Origin: CBDCHC01 sp965277055 | GTDB taxonomy: Bacteria > Pseudomonadota > Gammaproteobacteria > PS1 > Pseudothioglobaceae | Assembly (NCBI GenBank): GCA_965277055.1 | Contig: OZ255703.1 | Span: 744,001-808,000 of the forward strand | Direction: 5' to 3' | DNA length: 64,000 nt | Part shown: piece after piece, positions 18,131-25,605 of the stretch | Layout of the letters: the number at the start of each line of letters is the position of its first letter | Numbering within the stretch: position 1 is the stretch's first letter | Notes under the pieces: generated by a model | Told to the model about the DNA's origin: nothing | The model's input: the letters and a program-made list of their open reading frames with translations, nothing else | Databases searched by the model: none | Translations under genes and position numbers: made by a program

Positions 18131-18369
18131 TTCGCACCTCCATTTTCTAAATGTTGGTGATATTGGTCTAGCTCATCTTTTAAAATCAATACTTTTTCAC
18201 CAACCATACGAAGCACACTTATTACCTGCTCGGGCTGAAAAATAATACTTTCGTAATCGTGATTTTCTAGGTAAGACTCAACAAGATTTAGAGCATTATC
18301 TATCTCTTGTATATTCCAATGTTGAATATTGAAGCGCTCAATATCGCTTAAGTAAGTTTGTGTAGTCAT
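18127..18369 (-). CDS. Hypothetical small satellite protein (80 aa)
   Basis: This small acidic, mostly helical protein, with no domain I recognise, is encoded in the leftward operon. The first part contains HWNIQEIDNALNLVESYLEN and the C-terminal part KVLILKDELDQYHQHLENGG, which could form an amphipathic helix. ATGA overlaps on both sides and a strong AGGAGG site before the ATG support translation. Confidence 0.68.
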   Translation of the reverse strand: MTTQTYLSDIERFNIQHWNIQEIDNALNLVESYLENHDYESIIFQPEQVISVLRMVGEKVLILKDELDQYHQHLENGGAK

Positions 18370-18860
18370 GATTGACCTCCTGAACGATTTAATAAAACTA
18401 CCACCTTAATAGGGTGGCAGGTTTCAATTACCGCGTTCAGACGGCGGAGGGTATTTCCATAAGGTGTTATATTTCCCTCTCTCAACCCGCCATAAACTGT
18501 TTTAAGTTTGTAGCATAGCCCAAAATATAATAGGCGTAAAAAAACCGCTTGCTGACGGGCGCGGTTATGTCCGCTGAACGATGTAATGATTGTAAATATA
18601 CGCTTTCTTATTTCGATTGTCAAACTTTGTACCAATTTTTGCACATGGTAAAACTGACATTTGCTACTTTTTACAGTTTGCATTACTCTTGCAAAACAAG
18701 TAAATACAAGGGTTTTGTAAGTATTAGGTAAAAAGTATTGATTTGATATAACCCCAGCATTAAAAGTTTGGGTATAATTATTGTCAATGCTTTTTGCTTG
18801 TTGCTCTAAAAGTATTTGAACCCCACCGCCCAAAGTGGGGTTTTTTATTATCTGGTGCAT
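18366..18860 (-). CDS. Possible Ash/Icd-like leader ORF of the satellite
   Basis: This 164-codon frame fills the space between the AlpA-type gene and the small replication genes. It overlaps both neighbours by three to four bases, which favours at least its 3' end being translated. The C-terminal part (GGLREGNITPYGNTLRRLN) resembles the Ash/Icd-type ORFs found at this place in P4-like elements, from memory only. The composition is odd for a protein, and the DNA contains at least two hairpin terminators on the coding strand, so part of it may act as an RNA leader rather than as a gene. Confidence 0.45.
   Translation of the reverse strand: MHQIIKNPTLGGGVQILLEQQAKSIDNNYTQTFNAGVISNQYFLPNTYKTLVFTCFARVMQTVKSSKCQFYHVQKLVQSLTIEIRKRIFTIITSFSGHNRARQQAVFLRLLYFGLCYKLKTVYGGLREGNITPYGNTLRRLNAVIETCHPIKVVVLLNRSGGQS
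18398..18420 (-). terminator. Second leader hairpin on the coding strand
   Basis: On the minus strand CCACC-CTATTA-AGGTGG is followed by TAGTTTTATT. The stem is short and the U-run interrupted, so it is a weaker intrinsic terminator or attenuator at the end of the leader region, just before the 80-aa gene. Confidence 0.5.
18538..18566 (-). terminator. Intrinsic terminator inside the leader ORF
   Basis: On the minus strand AACCGC, a 12-base loop, GCGGTT and T7 form a complete rho-independent terminator in the direction of the operon. It would stop transcripts about 300 bases after the AlpA-type gene unless overridden, as in premature-termination control of P4 immunity. Confidence 0.65.
18820..18848 (+). 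terminator. Plus-strand hairpin terminator near start of leader ORF
   Basis: AACCCCAC and GTGGGGTT form an 8-bp stem with an 8-base loop, followed by a T-run on the plus strand. It would end transcripts entering from the left, against the operon direction; an antisense RNA over the leader is one possible source. Confidence 0.55.
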
Positions 18861-19048
18861 TATCTTACCTCCGTTTGTTTTTGTGTATTACGTTGTAAGA
18901 ATTTCTCAATATCATCTGGTCTATATCTGATATTGCGACCTATCTTGATAAAGGGTAAATCCACTCTACCGCTAAATCTCCATTGAGCCAAAGTATTAGG
19001 TGCAAGCCCTAACATCTTTGCAGCTCTTAACTCATTTAATAATTCCAT
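18860..19048 (-). CDS. AlpA / excisionase-type DNA-binding protein
   Basis: A 62-aa single-domain protein with a MerR-like winged helix (HTH_17): residues 7-30 read LRAAKMLGLAPNTLAQWRFS, followed by LPFIKIGRNIRYRPDDIEKFL, the wing and terminal helix. Proteins of this kind act as AlpA-type activators or recombination directionality factors. Its position between the integrase side and the replication operon is standard for P4-like satellites. Inverted repeats at 19086-19112 and 19165-19184 upstream are candidate binding sites. Confidence 0.88.
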   Translation of the reverse strand: MELLNELRAAKMLGLAPNTLAQWRFSGRVDLPFIKIGRNIRYRPDDIEKFLQRNTQKQTEVR

Positions 19049-19085
19049 AAATAAACTTCCTTTAAAAAATTAGAAAAATACCTAT

Positions 19086-19112
19086 ATTGGTTTAGGCATA
19101 TTGCCAACCAAT
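19086..19112. promoter_or_regulatory. Inverted repeat upstream of AlpA-type gene
   Basis: ATTGGTT ... AACCAAT with inner arms GGC/GCC around ATATT forms a nearly continuous 27-base dyad about 40 bp upstream of the AlpA-type start. It is a plausible operator in the control region of the operon. Confidence 0.45.
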
Positions 19113-19164
19113 GAAGTGATTATTCGCTATTTTGTGAAGTTAGCAACCGCTAAGAGTGGGTATG

Positions 19165-19184
19165 CAATGGGTGCACACCCATTG
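19165..19184. promoter_or_regulatory. Perfect 9-bp dyad upstream of AlpA-type gene
   Basis: CAATGGGTG and CACCCATTG are exact inverted copies separated by CA. Partial copies GTGGGTATG flank it at about 19157 and 19220. It is probably an operator for a dimeric regulator of the element. Confidence 0.5.
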
Positions 19185-19240
19185 ATTTAATAAGATAAAT
19201 TATTGATATATATTGTTATAGTGGGTATGTATGCTTAGAT

Positions 19241-20065
19241 TTATTTTATTTTGTGTTTATATGGTTTTGTACCACCAGATTTATTTTTATTGAGTATGGT
19301 ACATATATAATGTGCTTCATTTTTTGAGAGATGATATTTGTTTTCTACATCTTCTTTGATATTGGCTAACGTATCAGTATATGGCTTATCAAAAATATCT
19401 TTTTTTATCTGGAGCATTGTTTTAAATAAATCAGAGGAATTATTAAGATCTATAATTTCTTTGTTATTTTCGCCTTGTTCTTGAAGACCTTTTATTTTAT
19501 TTATATGTTCTGATATTTCATTTTCATCAAACCAAAAACCAGGTAAATCCATTCTCATTTTTTCACAAAACCACTGCACCTCTTCGCAGTCCAGAAATAC
19601 ACTAGTTAAAATATTTTTATCAAATTGTTGGTTTTGATAAATAGAGATAATATCACCAGCAAAATCATAATATTGCTTATTTTTTCTCATTTCATAATCT
19701 AACTTTCTACTATTTTCTTCAAATATGTGGAGTGGTATAGGTTCTTTATTTTTGTTTGCATAAATGTCAGGGTAATATTTTTCAACATATTTTTGGTCGC
19801 TTAGCATTTCAGCATTTTTAATGTCATAAGTGTAGTGATTTTCGCTACAAATATTTATTTCCCCTCTTGCTATCCATTGGGAAAATATCATAATCAGCTG
19901 TTGCACTTTAATATTAAGTTGTTCGTTATGGTCTGGGTTTATGTCATACCATAAATGGCAAATTTGCCATATATTTAATAAGTCTCGGTATATATTGCCA
20001 TCACTGCCAGTTTTAAATAGCCAGTCTCGCATTGTTTCGTATTCGTGACAATCACCCATGGTCAT
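19241..20065 (-). CDS. Hypothetical protein coupled to the integrase (274 aa)
   Basis: I do not recognise this 274-aa protein. It is acidic and soluble, rich in Asp, Glu, Asn and Tyr, with aromatic patches such as WQICHLWYD and EVQWFCEKM and a lysine-rich tail; there is no signal or membrane segment. Its ATG overlaps the integrase stop (ATGA), so the two are co-translated. The gap to the AlpA-type gene contains dyads. As it is not an obvious core satellite gene it may be cargo, perhaps protective, but nothing in the sequence proves that. Confidence 0.7.
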   Translation of the reverse strand: MTMGDCHEYETMRDWLFKTGSDGNIYRDLLNIWQICHLWYDINPDHNEQLNIKVQQLIMIFSQWIARGEINICSENHYTYDIKNAEMLSDQKYVEKYYPDIYANKNKEPIPLHIFEENSRKLDYEMRKNKQYYDFAGDIISIYQNQQFDKNILTSVFLDCEEVQWFCEKMRMDLPGFWFDENEISEHINKIKGLQEQGENNKEIIDLNNSSDLFKTMLQIKKDIFDKPYTDTLANIKEDVENKYHLSKNEAHYICTILNKNKSGGTKPYKHKIK

Positions 20066-21192
20066 ATATCCAAATTATTAACTGCCTCTTGCATTCCCTC
20101 TATATTACTCCTTGCATAAATTGCAGTCATATCTAAAGTTTTATGCCCTAGTAAGTCTTTTATCGTAAATTCACTTACCCCTTGTTCGCTTAACATACTC
20201 GCAAATGTGCGCCGTAAATCGTGTATTCTAAAGTTAGTAATTTCTGCATTATCAAGTATCTTTTTAAATGCTTTCTTAGGCTCTATCAAATGTCCTGATT
20301 TACCAAAGCTCGGTAATACATAATCATTTATTCTTATTTGCTCCAGCTCTTGTAATATCTCTACTACCTTATTTGATAATGGCACTCTAAAATTAGTATC
20401 TGTTTTGGTTTCAGGTATAACCCATAATTTACCTTCTAAATCCACATCAGCCCAAGCCATAGAGAGTACATTACTTTTTCTTTGTCCGGTATAGATAAGC
20501 AGTAAAAAGAATGAACGCATGGTGAGGTCTGGTAGTTTATAAATTTCATCAATAAATCGCACTCTTTCATCTTTTGTTAAAAATCTACTACGTGATACTT
20601 CTCTAAATTTCTTAATACCATTAGTGGGGTTTGTTTTATCAAATTCTTCCCACTCAATAGCACGATTAAACATTGATTTAAGATAAGCCAACATAATATT
20701 AGCGGTTCTGCCACTAATCTTTTGTTTTAGGTTGTTGTGATGCTCTATTACTAAAGGCTTAGTTATTTGCGAGAGCTTTTTATGCCCTAATGATGATAGG
20801 TAAAGTCGGTAATGCTGTTTGAAGCGTTCAGGGTTTTTATTGCGTTCTTTGGCGTGGCGTTCATAAAAGAGCTGATATAGGTCATTTAGTGTTTTTTCAT
20901 TTTTCTTTTTATCTCGTTCAGCGTTCGGGTCTTGTCCTCTATCAAGCATAGAGTTAAGCTCAGTACAACGCTCACGAGCTTGAGCGATTTTTACATCAGG
21001 ATATACACCTATATAGTGGCGGTAAGTTTTACCCATAACGCTACGAATGAGCGAAAAGGTTTTTTTACCCTTTGCAGTGATCTCTAAATATAGCCCTCTA
21101 GTTTTCTCATCTTTGAGGCTCTGCCTCTTTCCAGTAAGTGGCAAATTATCAAGAGTTCTATTAGTGAAATTTATTGCCAATTTTATGCCCAA
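20062..21192 (-). CDS. int: Tyrosine integrase, P4 / DUF4102 type
   Basis: This site-specific recombinase integrates the element into tRNA-Ile2. The N-terminal DUF4102 arm-binding region (about 5-90) includes GLYLEITAKGKKTF and YIGVYPDVKIAQAR. The catalytic domain shows R238 in TGQRKSN, H324-x-x-R327 in HDLRRTF, H350 in LLGHKTL and the nucleophile Y359. Its 376 aa are a little shorter than the usual about 400 for P4-type integrases. The gene begins about 160 bp inside attR and is transcribed inward; the right arm-type repeat lies directly upstream, suggesting autoregulation. Confidence 0.95.
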   Translation of the reverse strand: MGIKLAINFTNRTLDNLPLTGKRQSLKDEKTRGLYLEITAKGKKTFSLIRSVMGKTYRHYIGVYPDVKIAQARERCTELNSMLDRGQDPNAERDKKKNEKTLNDLYQLFYERHAKERNKNPERFKQHYRLYLSSLGHKKLSQITKPLVIEHHNNLKQKISGRTANIMLAYLKSMFNRAIEWEEFDKTNPTNGIKKFREVSRSRFLTKDERVRFIDEIYKLPDLTMRSFFLLLIYTGQRKSNVLSMAWADVDLEGKLWVIPETKTDTNFRVPLSNKVVEILQELEQIRINDYVLPSFGKSGHLIEPKKAFKKILDNAEITNFRIHDLRRTFASMLSEQGVSEFTIKDLLGHKTLDMTAIYARSNIEGMQEAVNNLDI

Positions 21193-21199
21193 AAATAAA

Positions 21200-21218
21200 A
21201 TTCGTAAGGATTACGTAA
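21200..21218 (+). repeat. Right arm-type repeat
   Basis: An exact copy of the 19-bp repeat at 13110-13128, eight bases upstream of the integrase start. Binding of integrase here could both form the recombination complex and repress int. Confidence 0.6.
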
Positions 21219-21237
21219 GAGTTATCATAAATAACTC
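21219..21237. promoter_or_regulatory. Inverted repeat in the integrase promoter region
   Basis: GAGTTAT and ATAACTC are exact 7-bp inverted arms separated by CATAA, immediately beside the right arm-type repeat. A regulator site is possible. Confidence 0.4.
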
Positions 21238-21350
21238 CTAAAAAATACAGATAATATAAAAGTTCATTATCTACACTAAGACCTTATTTTATAGCAGTTT
21301 TGTTGGGTAATAAATAAAGATACAAGAATATAAAAAATCCATAATTTGCA

Positions 21351-21397
21351 ACTCATAATCGATTGGTCCTTGGTTCAAGTCCAAGTAGGCCCACCAA
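21351..21397. repeat. attR (47-bp direct repeat of tRNA-Ile2 3' end)
   Basis: Identical to 12986-13032 and ending just after the copy of the tRNA CCA. It marks the right border of the element. It lacks the tRNA 5' half and is not a functional tRNA gene. Confidence 0.93.
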
Positions 21398-21557
21398 ATT
21401 CACTTCGTCTTTTCCCCTTATGCTGTGTTGAACTGCATAATTTCCTTGGTCATTTACCTATTTGTAAACTTCCTGCGTAAATTATTTATTCGCCTTGCAT
21501 AAAGAAAAAATACTTGCGAATTACATTCATCTCTTCTTATTGGTTTTTGGTATAACT

Positions 21558-21647
21558 ATTAACGAGTGGTTAAAAGAGTATACCCATATCAGACTTCATC
21601 AGTCGTTAGGAATGAGGGTTCCAGTACCTGAGACTGTGGAGGTATAA
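21558..21647 (+). pseudogene. IS3-family transposase remnant (C-terminal end)
   Basis: Thirty codons ending in TAA encode EWLKEYTHIRLHQSLGM and a short tail. This is the typical end of the rve integrase core of IS3-type OrfB transposases (consensus WL..YN..RPHQSLG). No start, no upstream catalytic domain and no terminal inverted repeats were found, so this is debris of an old insertion just outside attR. Confidence 0.75.
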
Positions 21648-21691
21648 TATGATGAAAATAAGGATTTATAGTACCATCCAATTTGTCTTAA

Positions 21692-21839
21692 GGAGTGGTA
21701 CAAAGATTGGGGGCTTGACAATATTATTGACAAGAATATTGCCAAAAATACTACAACTCTGAGCCCTGAGGCTATGGTGCAGATTAAGGTATTAGCTAAT
21801 AATAATGTGAGGAATTTGAAGGAGAAGTACGTAGGATAA
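21692..21839 (+). pseudogene. Unidentified coding remnant beside the transposase fragment
   Basis: A frame of 49 codons ending in TAA at 21837 encodes a peptide starting KEWYKDWGLDNIID and ending NLKEKYVG. It looks protein-like and may belong to an insertion-sequence or phage gene, but it has no clear start. I cannot name it. Confidence 0.35.
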
Positions 21840-21866
21840 TTTGACTATCTTGTAAAATAATATCAA

Positions 21867-23012
21867 ATGAAACAGCTTCCTCTTAAAAAAATACAAACCA
21901 CCATTCTCAAAAGAATAGGTTCTCAATATCAAAAAAAAGGTAAAGATCCTTGGGTTATTGCATATTCTGGAGGCAAGGATTCTACTTTGGTCTTGCATTT
22001 AGTGATTCAATATCTGACTACAATCAAAAGACATAAAAGACCTATTCATGTTGTTTGCAACGATACATTGGTGGAAAGTCCATTTGTTATGGATATTGCT
22101 AGAGAATATATTTCTAAATTTGAAAAATATGCTAAGCAAAATAATTTACCAATGCAGTTTACAATTACGCACCCTGAATATTATGATACTTTTTGGACTA
22201 ATATTATTGGTAAGGGTTATCCGCCACCCTCACGAATGTTTAGGTGGTGTACTGATAGACTTAAAATCAAGCCAACCACTAAATACATTACAGATATTAT
22301 TTCAAAAAATAGTTCTGTTGTAATGCTGATTGGTTCAAGAATGCAAGAAAGTAAACAAAGAGAAAAAAGTATAAAAAAACATCTTACTAATCAAGAAGAG
22401 TTTTTATCAAACCACTCTACTTTAGAAAATTGCCAAATATTTATGCCCATTGCTGACATTGAAGTAGATGATTTGTGGGAAATGATTGCCGCATTTAAGA
22501 CTTTTTGGGGCGAAAGATATACTAAGCTTATTCAGTTATATAAGGATGCACTAAATGGCGAGTGTCCTATTGTTTTAGCAGAAGACGACACTCCTTCATG
22601 TGGTAATAAATCTGCCAGATTTGGTTGCTGGACATGTACTGTAGTAGCAAAAGATAAAAGCTTAGAGGGTTTGAGCAGAGATGAAAACAATAATTTCGAG
22701 TTATTAGTAGATTTTAGAAATTGGTTAATAGAATTTTCAAATACAAAAGAGAATCGTTATCCTTTTTCAAGGAAAGGAGTAGTAAGAAGAAGAAAGGATA
22801 ATACAATTATTCCTGGTCCATTAACTTTAGAAGCCAGAAAAACAATATATGATAAACTTTCAGAACTTGGGCGTATTACCAAACATGAATTTTTATCAAA
22901 AGATGAAGTTTTTGTTATTAAGCAAGAATGGAGTGATGCGGAATTATTGCAAGAAATGACAAAACATTCAATTGAGTATTTAAACAATCAAATGGTTGTA
23001 ATAGAAAAGTAG
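21867..23012 (+). CDS. DndC-like PAPS reductase/ATP-pyrophosphatase family protein
   Basis: DndC activates and transfers sulfur during DNA phosphorothioate modification. The 381-aa protein has the PP-loop SGGKDST (34-40), NDTLVESP (65-72), IGKGYPPPSRMFRWCTDRLK (114-133), GSRMQES, and the cysteine set C128, C245, C254, C257 (TPSCGN and RFGCWTCTVV) that in DndC holds an iron-sulfur cluster. It is shorter than typical DndC (about 500 aa), mainly at the C-terminus. No dndA, B, D, E or ssp partner lies beside it. Its stop is two bases before the DUF262 gene, so the two form an operon. Composition is strongly A+T rich. Confidence 0.85.
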   Translation: MKQLPLKKIQTTILKRIGSQYQKKGKDPWVIAYSGGKDSTLVLHLVIQYLTTIKRHKRPIHVVCNDTLVESPFVMDIAREYISKFEKYAKQNNLPMQFTITHPEYYDTFWTNIIGKGYPPPSRMFRWCTDRLKIKPTTKYITDIISKNSSVVMLIGSRMQESKQREKSIKKHLTNQEEFLSNHSTLENCQIFMPIADIEVDDLWEMIAAFKTFWGERYTKLIQLYKDALNGECPIVLAEDDTPSCGNKSARFGCWTCTVVAKDKSLEGLSRDENNNFELLVDFRNWLIEFSNTKENRYPFSRKGVVRRRKDNTIIPGPLTLEARKTIYDKLSELGRITKHEFLSKDEVFVIKQEWSDAELLQEMTKHSIEYLNNQMVVIEK

Positions 23013-23014
23013 AT

Positions 23015-24727
23015 ATGATACAAAAAGATGGTATAACAGCAGATGTATTAACAATTAAAGAATTCTTTAAAGAATCTAAATTTGATATACCTCCATATCA
23101 AAGGTCTTACTCGTGGACTGAGCAAGAATTAAATAAATTATTTGAAGATTTACTAGAAGCGTCAACTGACAATTCAGATAATTTATATTTGCTAGGAGCC
23201 ATTACCACTATCAGTGAAGATAGAAAAACATATGATGTATTAGACGGTCAACAAAGAATTACAACAATTAGTCTGATAATTGATTGCATTAGAAAAACTA
23301 TTTCTGATTCTAATTATGCTATAAAAACTGATTGCGAAAATATTGTATTAATTGATGATAATACTACAAGGGTATCTCAATCAAGAAATGCAGATAAGCT
23401 ATCATTTAGATATGTTATTCTTGAAGAAGGCACCAAGAAGAGTAATAAAATTATTGATATTTATAGCAAAATAAAAAATAATAACCTTTTGCAAGATATA
23501 GATTTTGTTAAATTTTTGCTAAATAAAGTTGCATTTGTATTGGTTAACACTAAAAATGTTGAAAGTGCTTATCAAATATTTGAAACTTTGAATGATAGGT
23601 CAAGAGACCTTGAAAAATTAGACCTTGTGAGAAATAAACTATTTAGAGCAATGTCAAAAAGTGATATTGATAATGCTTGTAATACTTGGGATGACCTGTA
23701 TGCCAAGGCAGAAAGTATTAGAAATGGGAAATCTGTAGATACGCACTTACAAGATTTATTTACAACATTTTTTGAAGCAAATTTAGGTGTTTGGATTGAG
23801 ACTAAAGACTTATTCCATAAAATCAAGATAGACTTAGAATTGCATAAAGATGATACAAAATATCCGTATCATTTATTTAATAGAGTTGCGAATTGCTTTG
23901 ATATTTATTCTACTATCTACAACCCCAATGGTAGTACTGGATTATTATTAGGACAGATTTTTGATGATGATAGTTTAATTGAAGACCTTGATATAATTAA
24001 AAAATACGCTCCAAAAATTAGAAAAGCAATTTTATTTTCAATAATCTATTTAATAAGAGAAGCCGACCTTAAACTTACTAATGAAACAAAAATAGAAATA
24101 AAAAATATCATACATAACTTGATAAATTTTATAAAGAGAACAAAGTTTACTGGTAATATTCCTGCAGCCAAATATGGAAAGGAATTATCAAGAATTGCCA
24201 AAGAAATACTGGATTATAAAGATATTAATCTCCTAAAAAATAAATGGTTTGTTGCTGAACTTCAAAAAATAGACAATAATAATAAGAGAATTTTGGTTGA
24301 TGATAATTTTATCAAGGCTATGGAAAACTCAGACCAAAAGATAGAGATTGCAAAAGATATTTTAATCATGATTGAGAATTCTAGTAGAGATACAGCTGGC
24401 GATACTTTAAGAAGAAGTAGTGATTTACATGCCGAGCATATTTGTCCACAAGAACTAAAATACGATGAATGGAAAGAGGAATTTAGTGAAGAAGTACATC
24501 AATATTATTTAGATAAATTAGGTAATTACACCTTATTAGCAGAGAAGAATAATAAAGAAGCAAGCTGCAAACCTTTTGTTGACAAAAAGCCTATTTACAA
24601 AGAATCTGTATTCAAAATAAATAGAGCACTTGTAGCAAGAGAAAAATGGAATAAGCAAGCGATTGAAGAAAGAACTCGTTCTTTAGCTGAGGAAATAGCT
24701 GTAATTACAAGAATTATAGATATTTAA
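23015..24727 (+). CDS. DUF262 / DUF1524 (HNH) protein, SspE/GmrSD-like
   Basis: The 570-aa protein joins an N-terminal DUF262 domain (IPPYQRSYSW at 25-34; NTPase motif DGQQR at 77-81) to a C-terminal DUF1524 domain of the His-Me nuclease type. The latter shows HAEHICPQEL, LGNYTLLAEKNNKEAS and FVDKKPIYKES. This is the layout of the phosphorothioate-sensing nuclease SspE and of the type IV enzyme GmrSD. Coupled to a DndC-like gene, it may nick or cut invading DNA depending on a sulfur mark. A terminator follows at 24824. Confidence 0.87.
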   Translation: MIQKDGITADVLTIKEFFKESKFDIPPYQRSYSWTEQELNKLFEDLLEASTDNSDNLYLLGAITTISEDRKTYDVLDGQQRITTISLIIDCIRKTISDSNYAIKTDCENIVLIDDNTTRVSQSRNADKLSFRYVILEEGTKKSNKIIDIYSKIKNNNLLQDIDFVKFLLNKVAFVLVNTKNVESAYQIFETLNDRSRDLEKLDLVRNKLFRAMSKSDIDNACNTWDDLYAKAESIRNGKSVDTHLQDLFTTFFEANLGVWIETKDLFHKIKIDLELHKDDTKYPYHLFNRVANCFDIYSTIYNPNGSTGLLLGQIFDDDSLIEDLDIIKKYAPKIRKAILFSIIYLIREADLKLTNETKIEIKNIIHNLINFIKRTKFTGNIPAAKYGKELSRIAKEILDYKDINLLKNKWFVAELQKIDNNNKRILVDDNFIKAMENSDQKIEIAKDILIMIENSSRDTAGDTLRRSSDLHAEHICPQELKYDEWKEEFSEEVHQYYLDKLGNYTLLAEKNNKEASCKPFVDKKPIYKESVFKINRALVAREKWNKQAIEERTRSLAEEIAVITRIIDI

Positions 24728-24823
24728 ATAAGGGTTATGACAACTTAAGTATTTAAAAATATGCTTAAAATGTTGTTATGTGTAAAACTCAAAACTCCAT
24801 CTGACACCACCGAGTTAACTGAC

Positions 24824-24848
24824 AGCGAGTTAAAGTGGTCTCGCTTTT
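24824..24848 (+). terminator. Terminator after the DndC/DUF262 operon
   Basis: AGCGAG and CTCGCT form a 6-bp stem with a 10-base loop followed by TTTT about 100 bases downstream of the DUF262 stop. It separates this operon from the convergent comF gene. Confidence 0.55.
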
Positions 24849-24870
24849 GTCTGTTAACGTATAGCGCACT

Positions 24871-25605
24871 TTAATTGCCTAGCACTGCCCGTGCAAGTAC
24901 CAATACTTCAATCAAGGGCTGGGGTTGCGTATGTTGTTTGTAGGTTCTGCGAATAGTCTTTGCGAGTTCGTTCATGCTACTGGCGGTAGTTAATACATCA
25001 TCTACCAGCAATATCCGCTCAGCAGTAAGATGTTTCACATGAAACGCTCCTTTTATCTCGGTGCTTCGTTGTTTAGGGCGTAAGTTATTGAGTTCTGTGG
25101 TATGCTTTATCCTTTTAGCTACTGTGGTATTGACCTTAGGCATATAGCGAGTAAGCTCTATCGACTGGTTAAACCCTCGCTTTTTTTGCCGTTTGGGGTG
25201 TAGAGGCATGGGGATGATTAGGTCATAACTTAGCTGATGCTGCTCCAGATATGTACTGAGTTCTTGGGCAAAGAGCTTACCAATGCTTAGGTTTTTGGTA
25301 TATTTAAAGCGGTGAATAAGCTCTGCCAACACAGGAGTGTAGGTATAAAGGGCATAGGTTCTATCAAAACTAAAAGGCTCACTGAGGCACTGCCCGCAGA
25401 AGTTTAGCTGGGTATCGGTAAGCGGTATTGCACAGCCGTGACAATACTGCTTATGTGAAGTAAGTGCGCTCATGCAGTCACTACATACTGCTGAGTGCTC
25501 AGGGGTGTGGCACAGTACGCACCGCTCAACTAAGAGGGTGGCGTCTAGGCTATTAACTGGCTTTTCTGGTGAAGGTCCAGGTGTCTGGGGTAGAAAAGTC
25601 TGCAT
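24871..25605 (-). CDS. comF: ComF-family phosphoribosyltransferase-like protein
   Basis: ComF proteins have a zinc ribbon and a phosphoribosyltransferase fold; they aid DNA uptake in competent bacteria, though many carriers are not known to be competent. Visible are CVLC, CSDC, CHGC and CGQC pairs in the N-terminal ribbon, LIIPMPLHPKRQKKRGFNQS, and the PRPP loop ILLVDDVLTTASSM. The start is uncertain: an ATG at 25605 gives about 244 aa and overlaps the yaaA 3' end by 53 bp, and the more distal ATG at 25662 overlaps it by 110 bp. No plausible start downstream of yaaA precedes the zinc ribbon. Confidence 0.85.
   Translation of the reverse strand: MQTFLPQTPGPSPEKPVNSLDATLLVERCVLCHTPEHSAVCSDCMSALTSHKQYCHGCAIPLTDTQLNFCGQCLSEPFSFDRTYALYTYTPVLAELIHRFKYTKNLSIGKLFAQELSTYLEQHQLSYDLIIPMPLHPKRQKKRGFNQSIELTRYMPKVNTTVAKRIKHTTELNNLRPKQRSTEIKGAFHVKHLTAERILLVDDVLTTASSMNELAKTIRRTYKQHTQPQPLIEVLVLARAVLGN

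Larger units (their letters stand above)
12986..21397. mobile_element. P4-like satellite / integrative element in tRNA-Ile2
   Basis: The element is bounded by 47-bp direct repeats (12986-13032 and 21351-21397) covering the 3' end of tRNA-Ile2. It carries an integrase beside attR, an AlpA-type regulator, a Toprim primase-helicase, several overlapping small genes, an XRE regulator, a DUF4145-like gene and an iteron-like cluster. No capsid, portal, terminase, tail or conjugation gene is present. That combination is typical of P4-like satellites, which borrow virions from a helper phage. Its A+T richness exceeds that of the flanking core genes by eye. Confidence 0.88.

Noticed and set aside
21351..21394. 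Second tRNA gene
   Set aside because: Only the 3' half of tRNA-Ile2 is present; it is the att repeat.
24728..24870. Third copy of the tRNA-Ile2 att sequence, which would place the DndC cassette inside a second element
   Set aside because: No match to the 47-bp repeat or its CCAAGTAGGCCCACC end was found between the cassette and comF.
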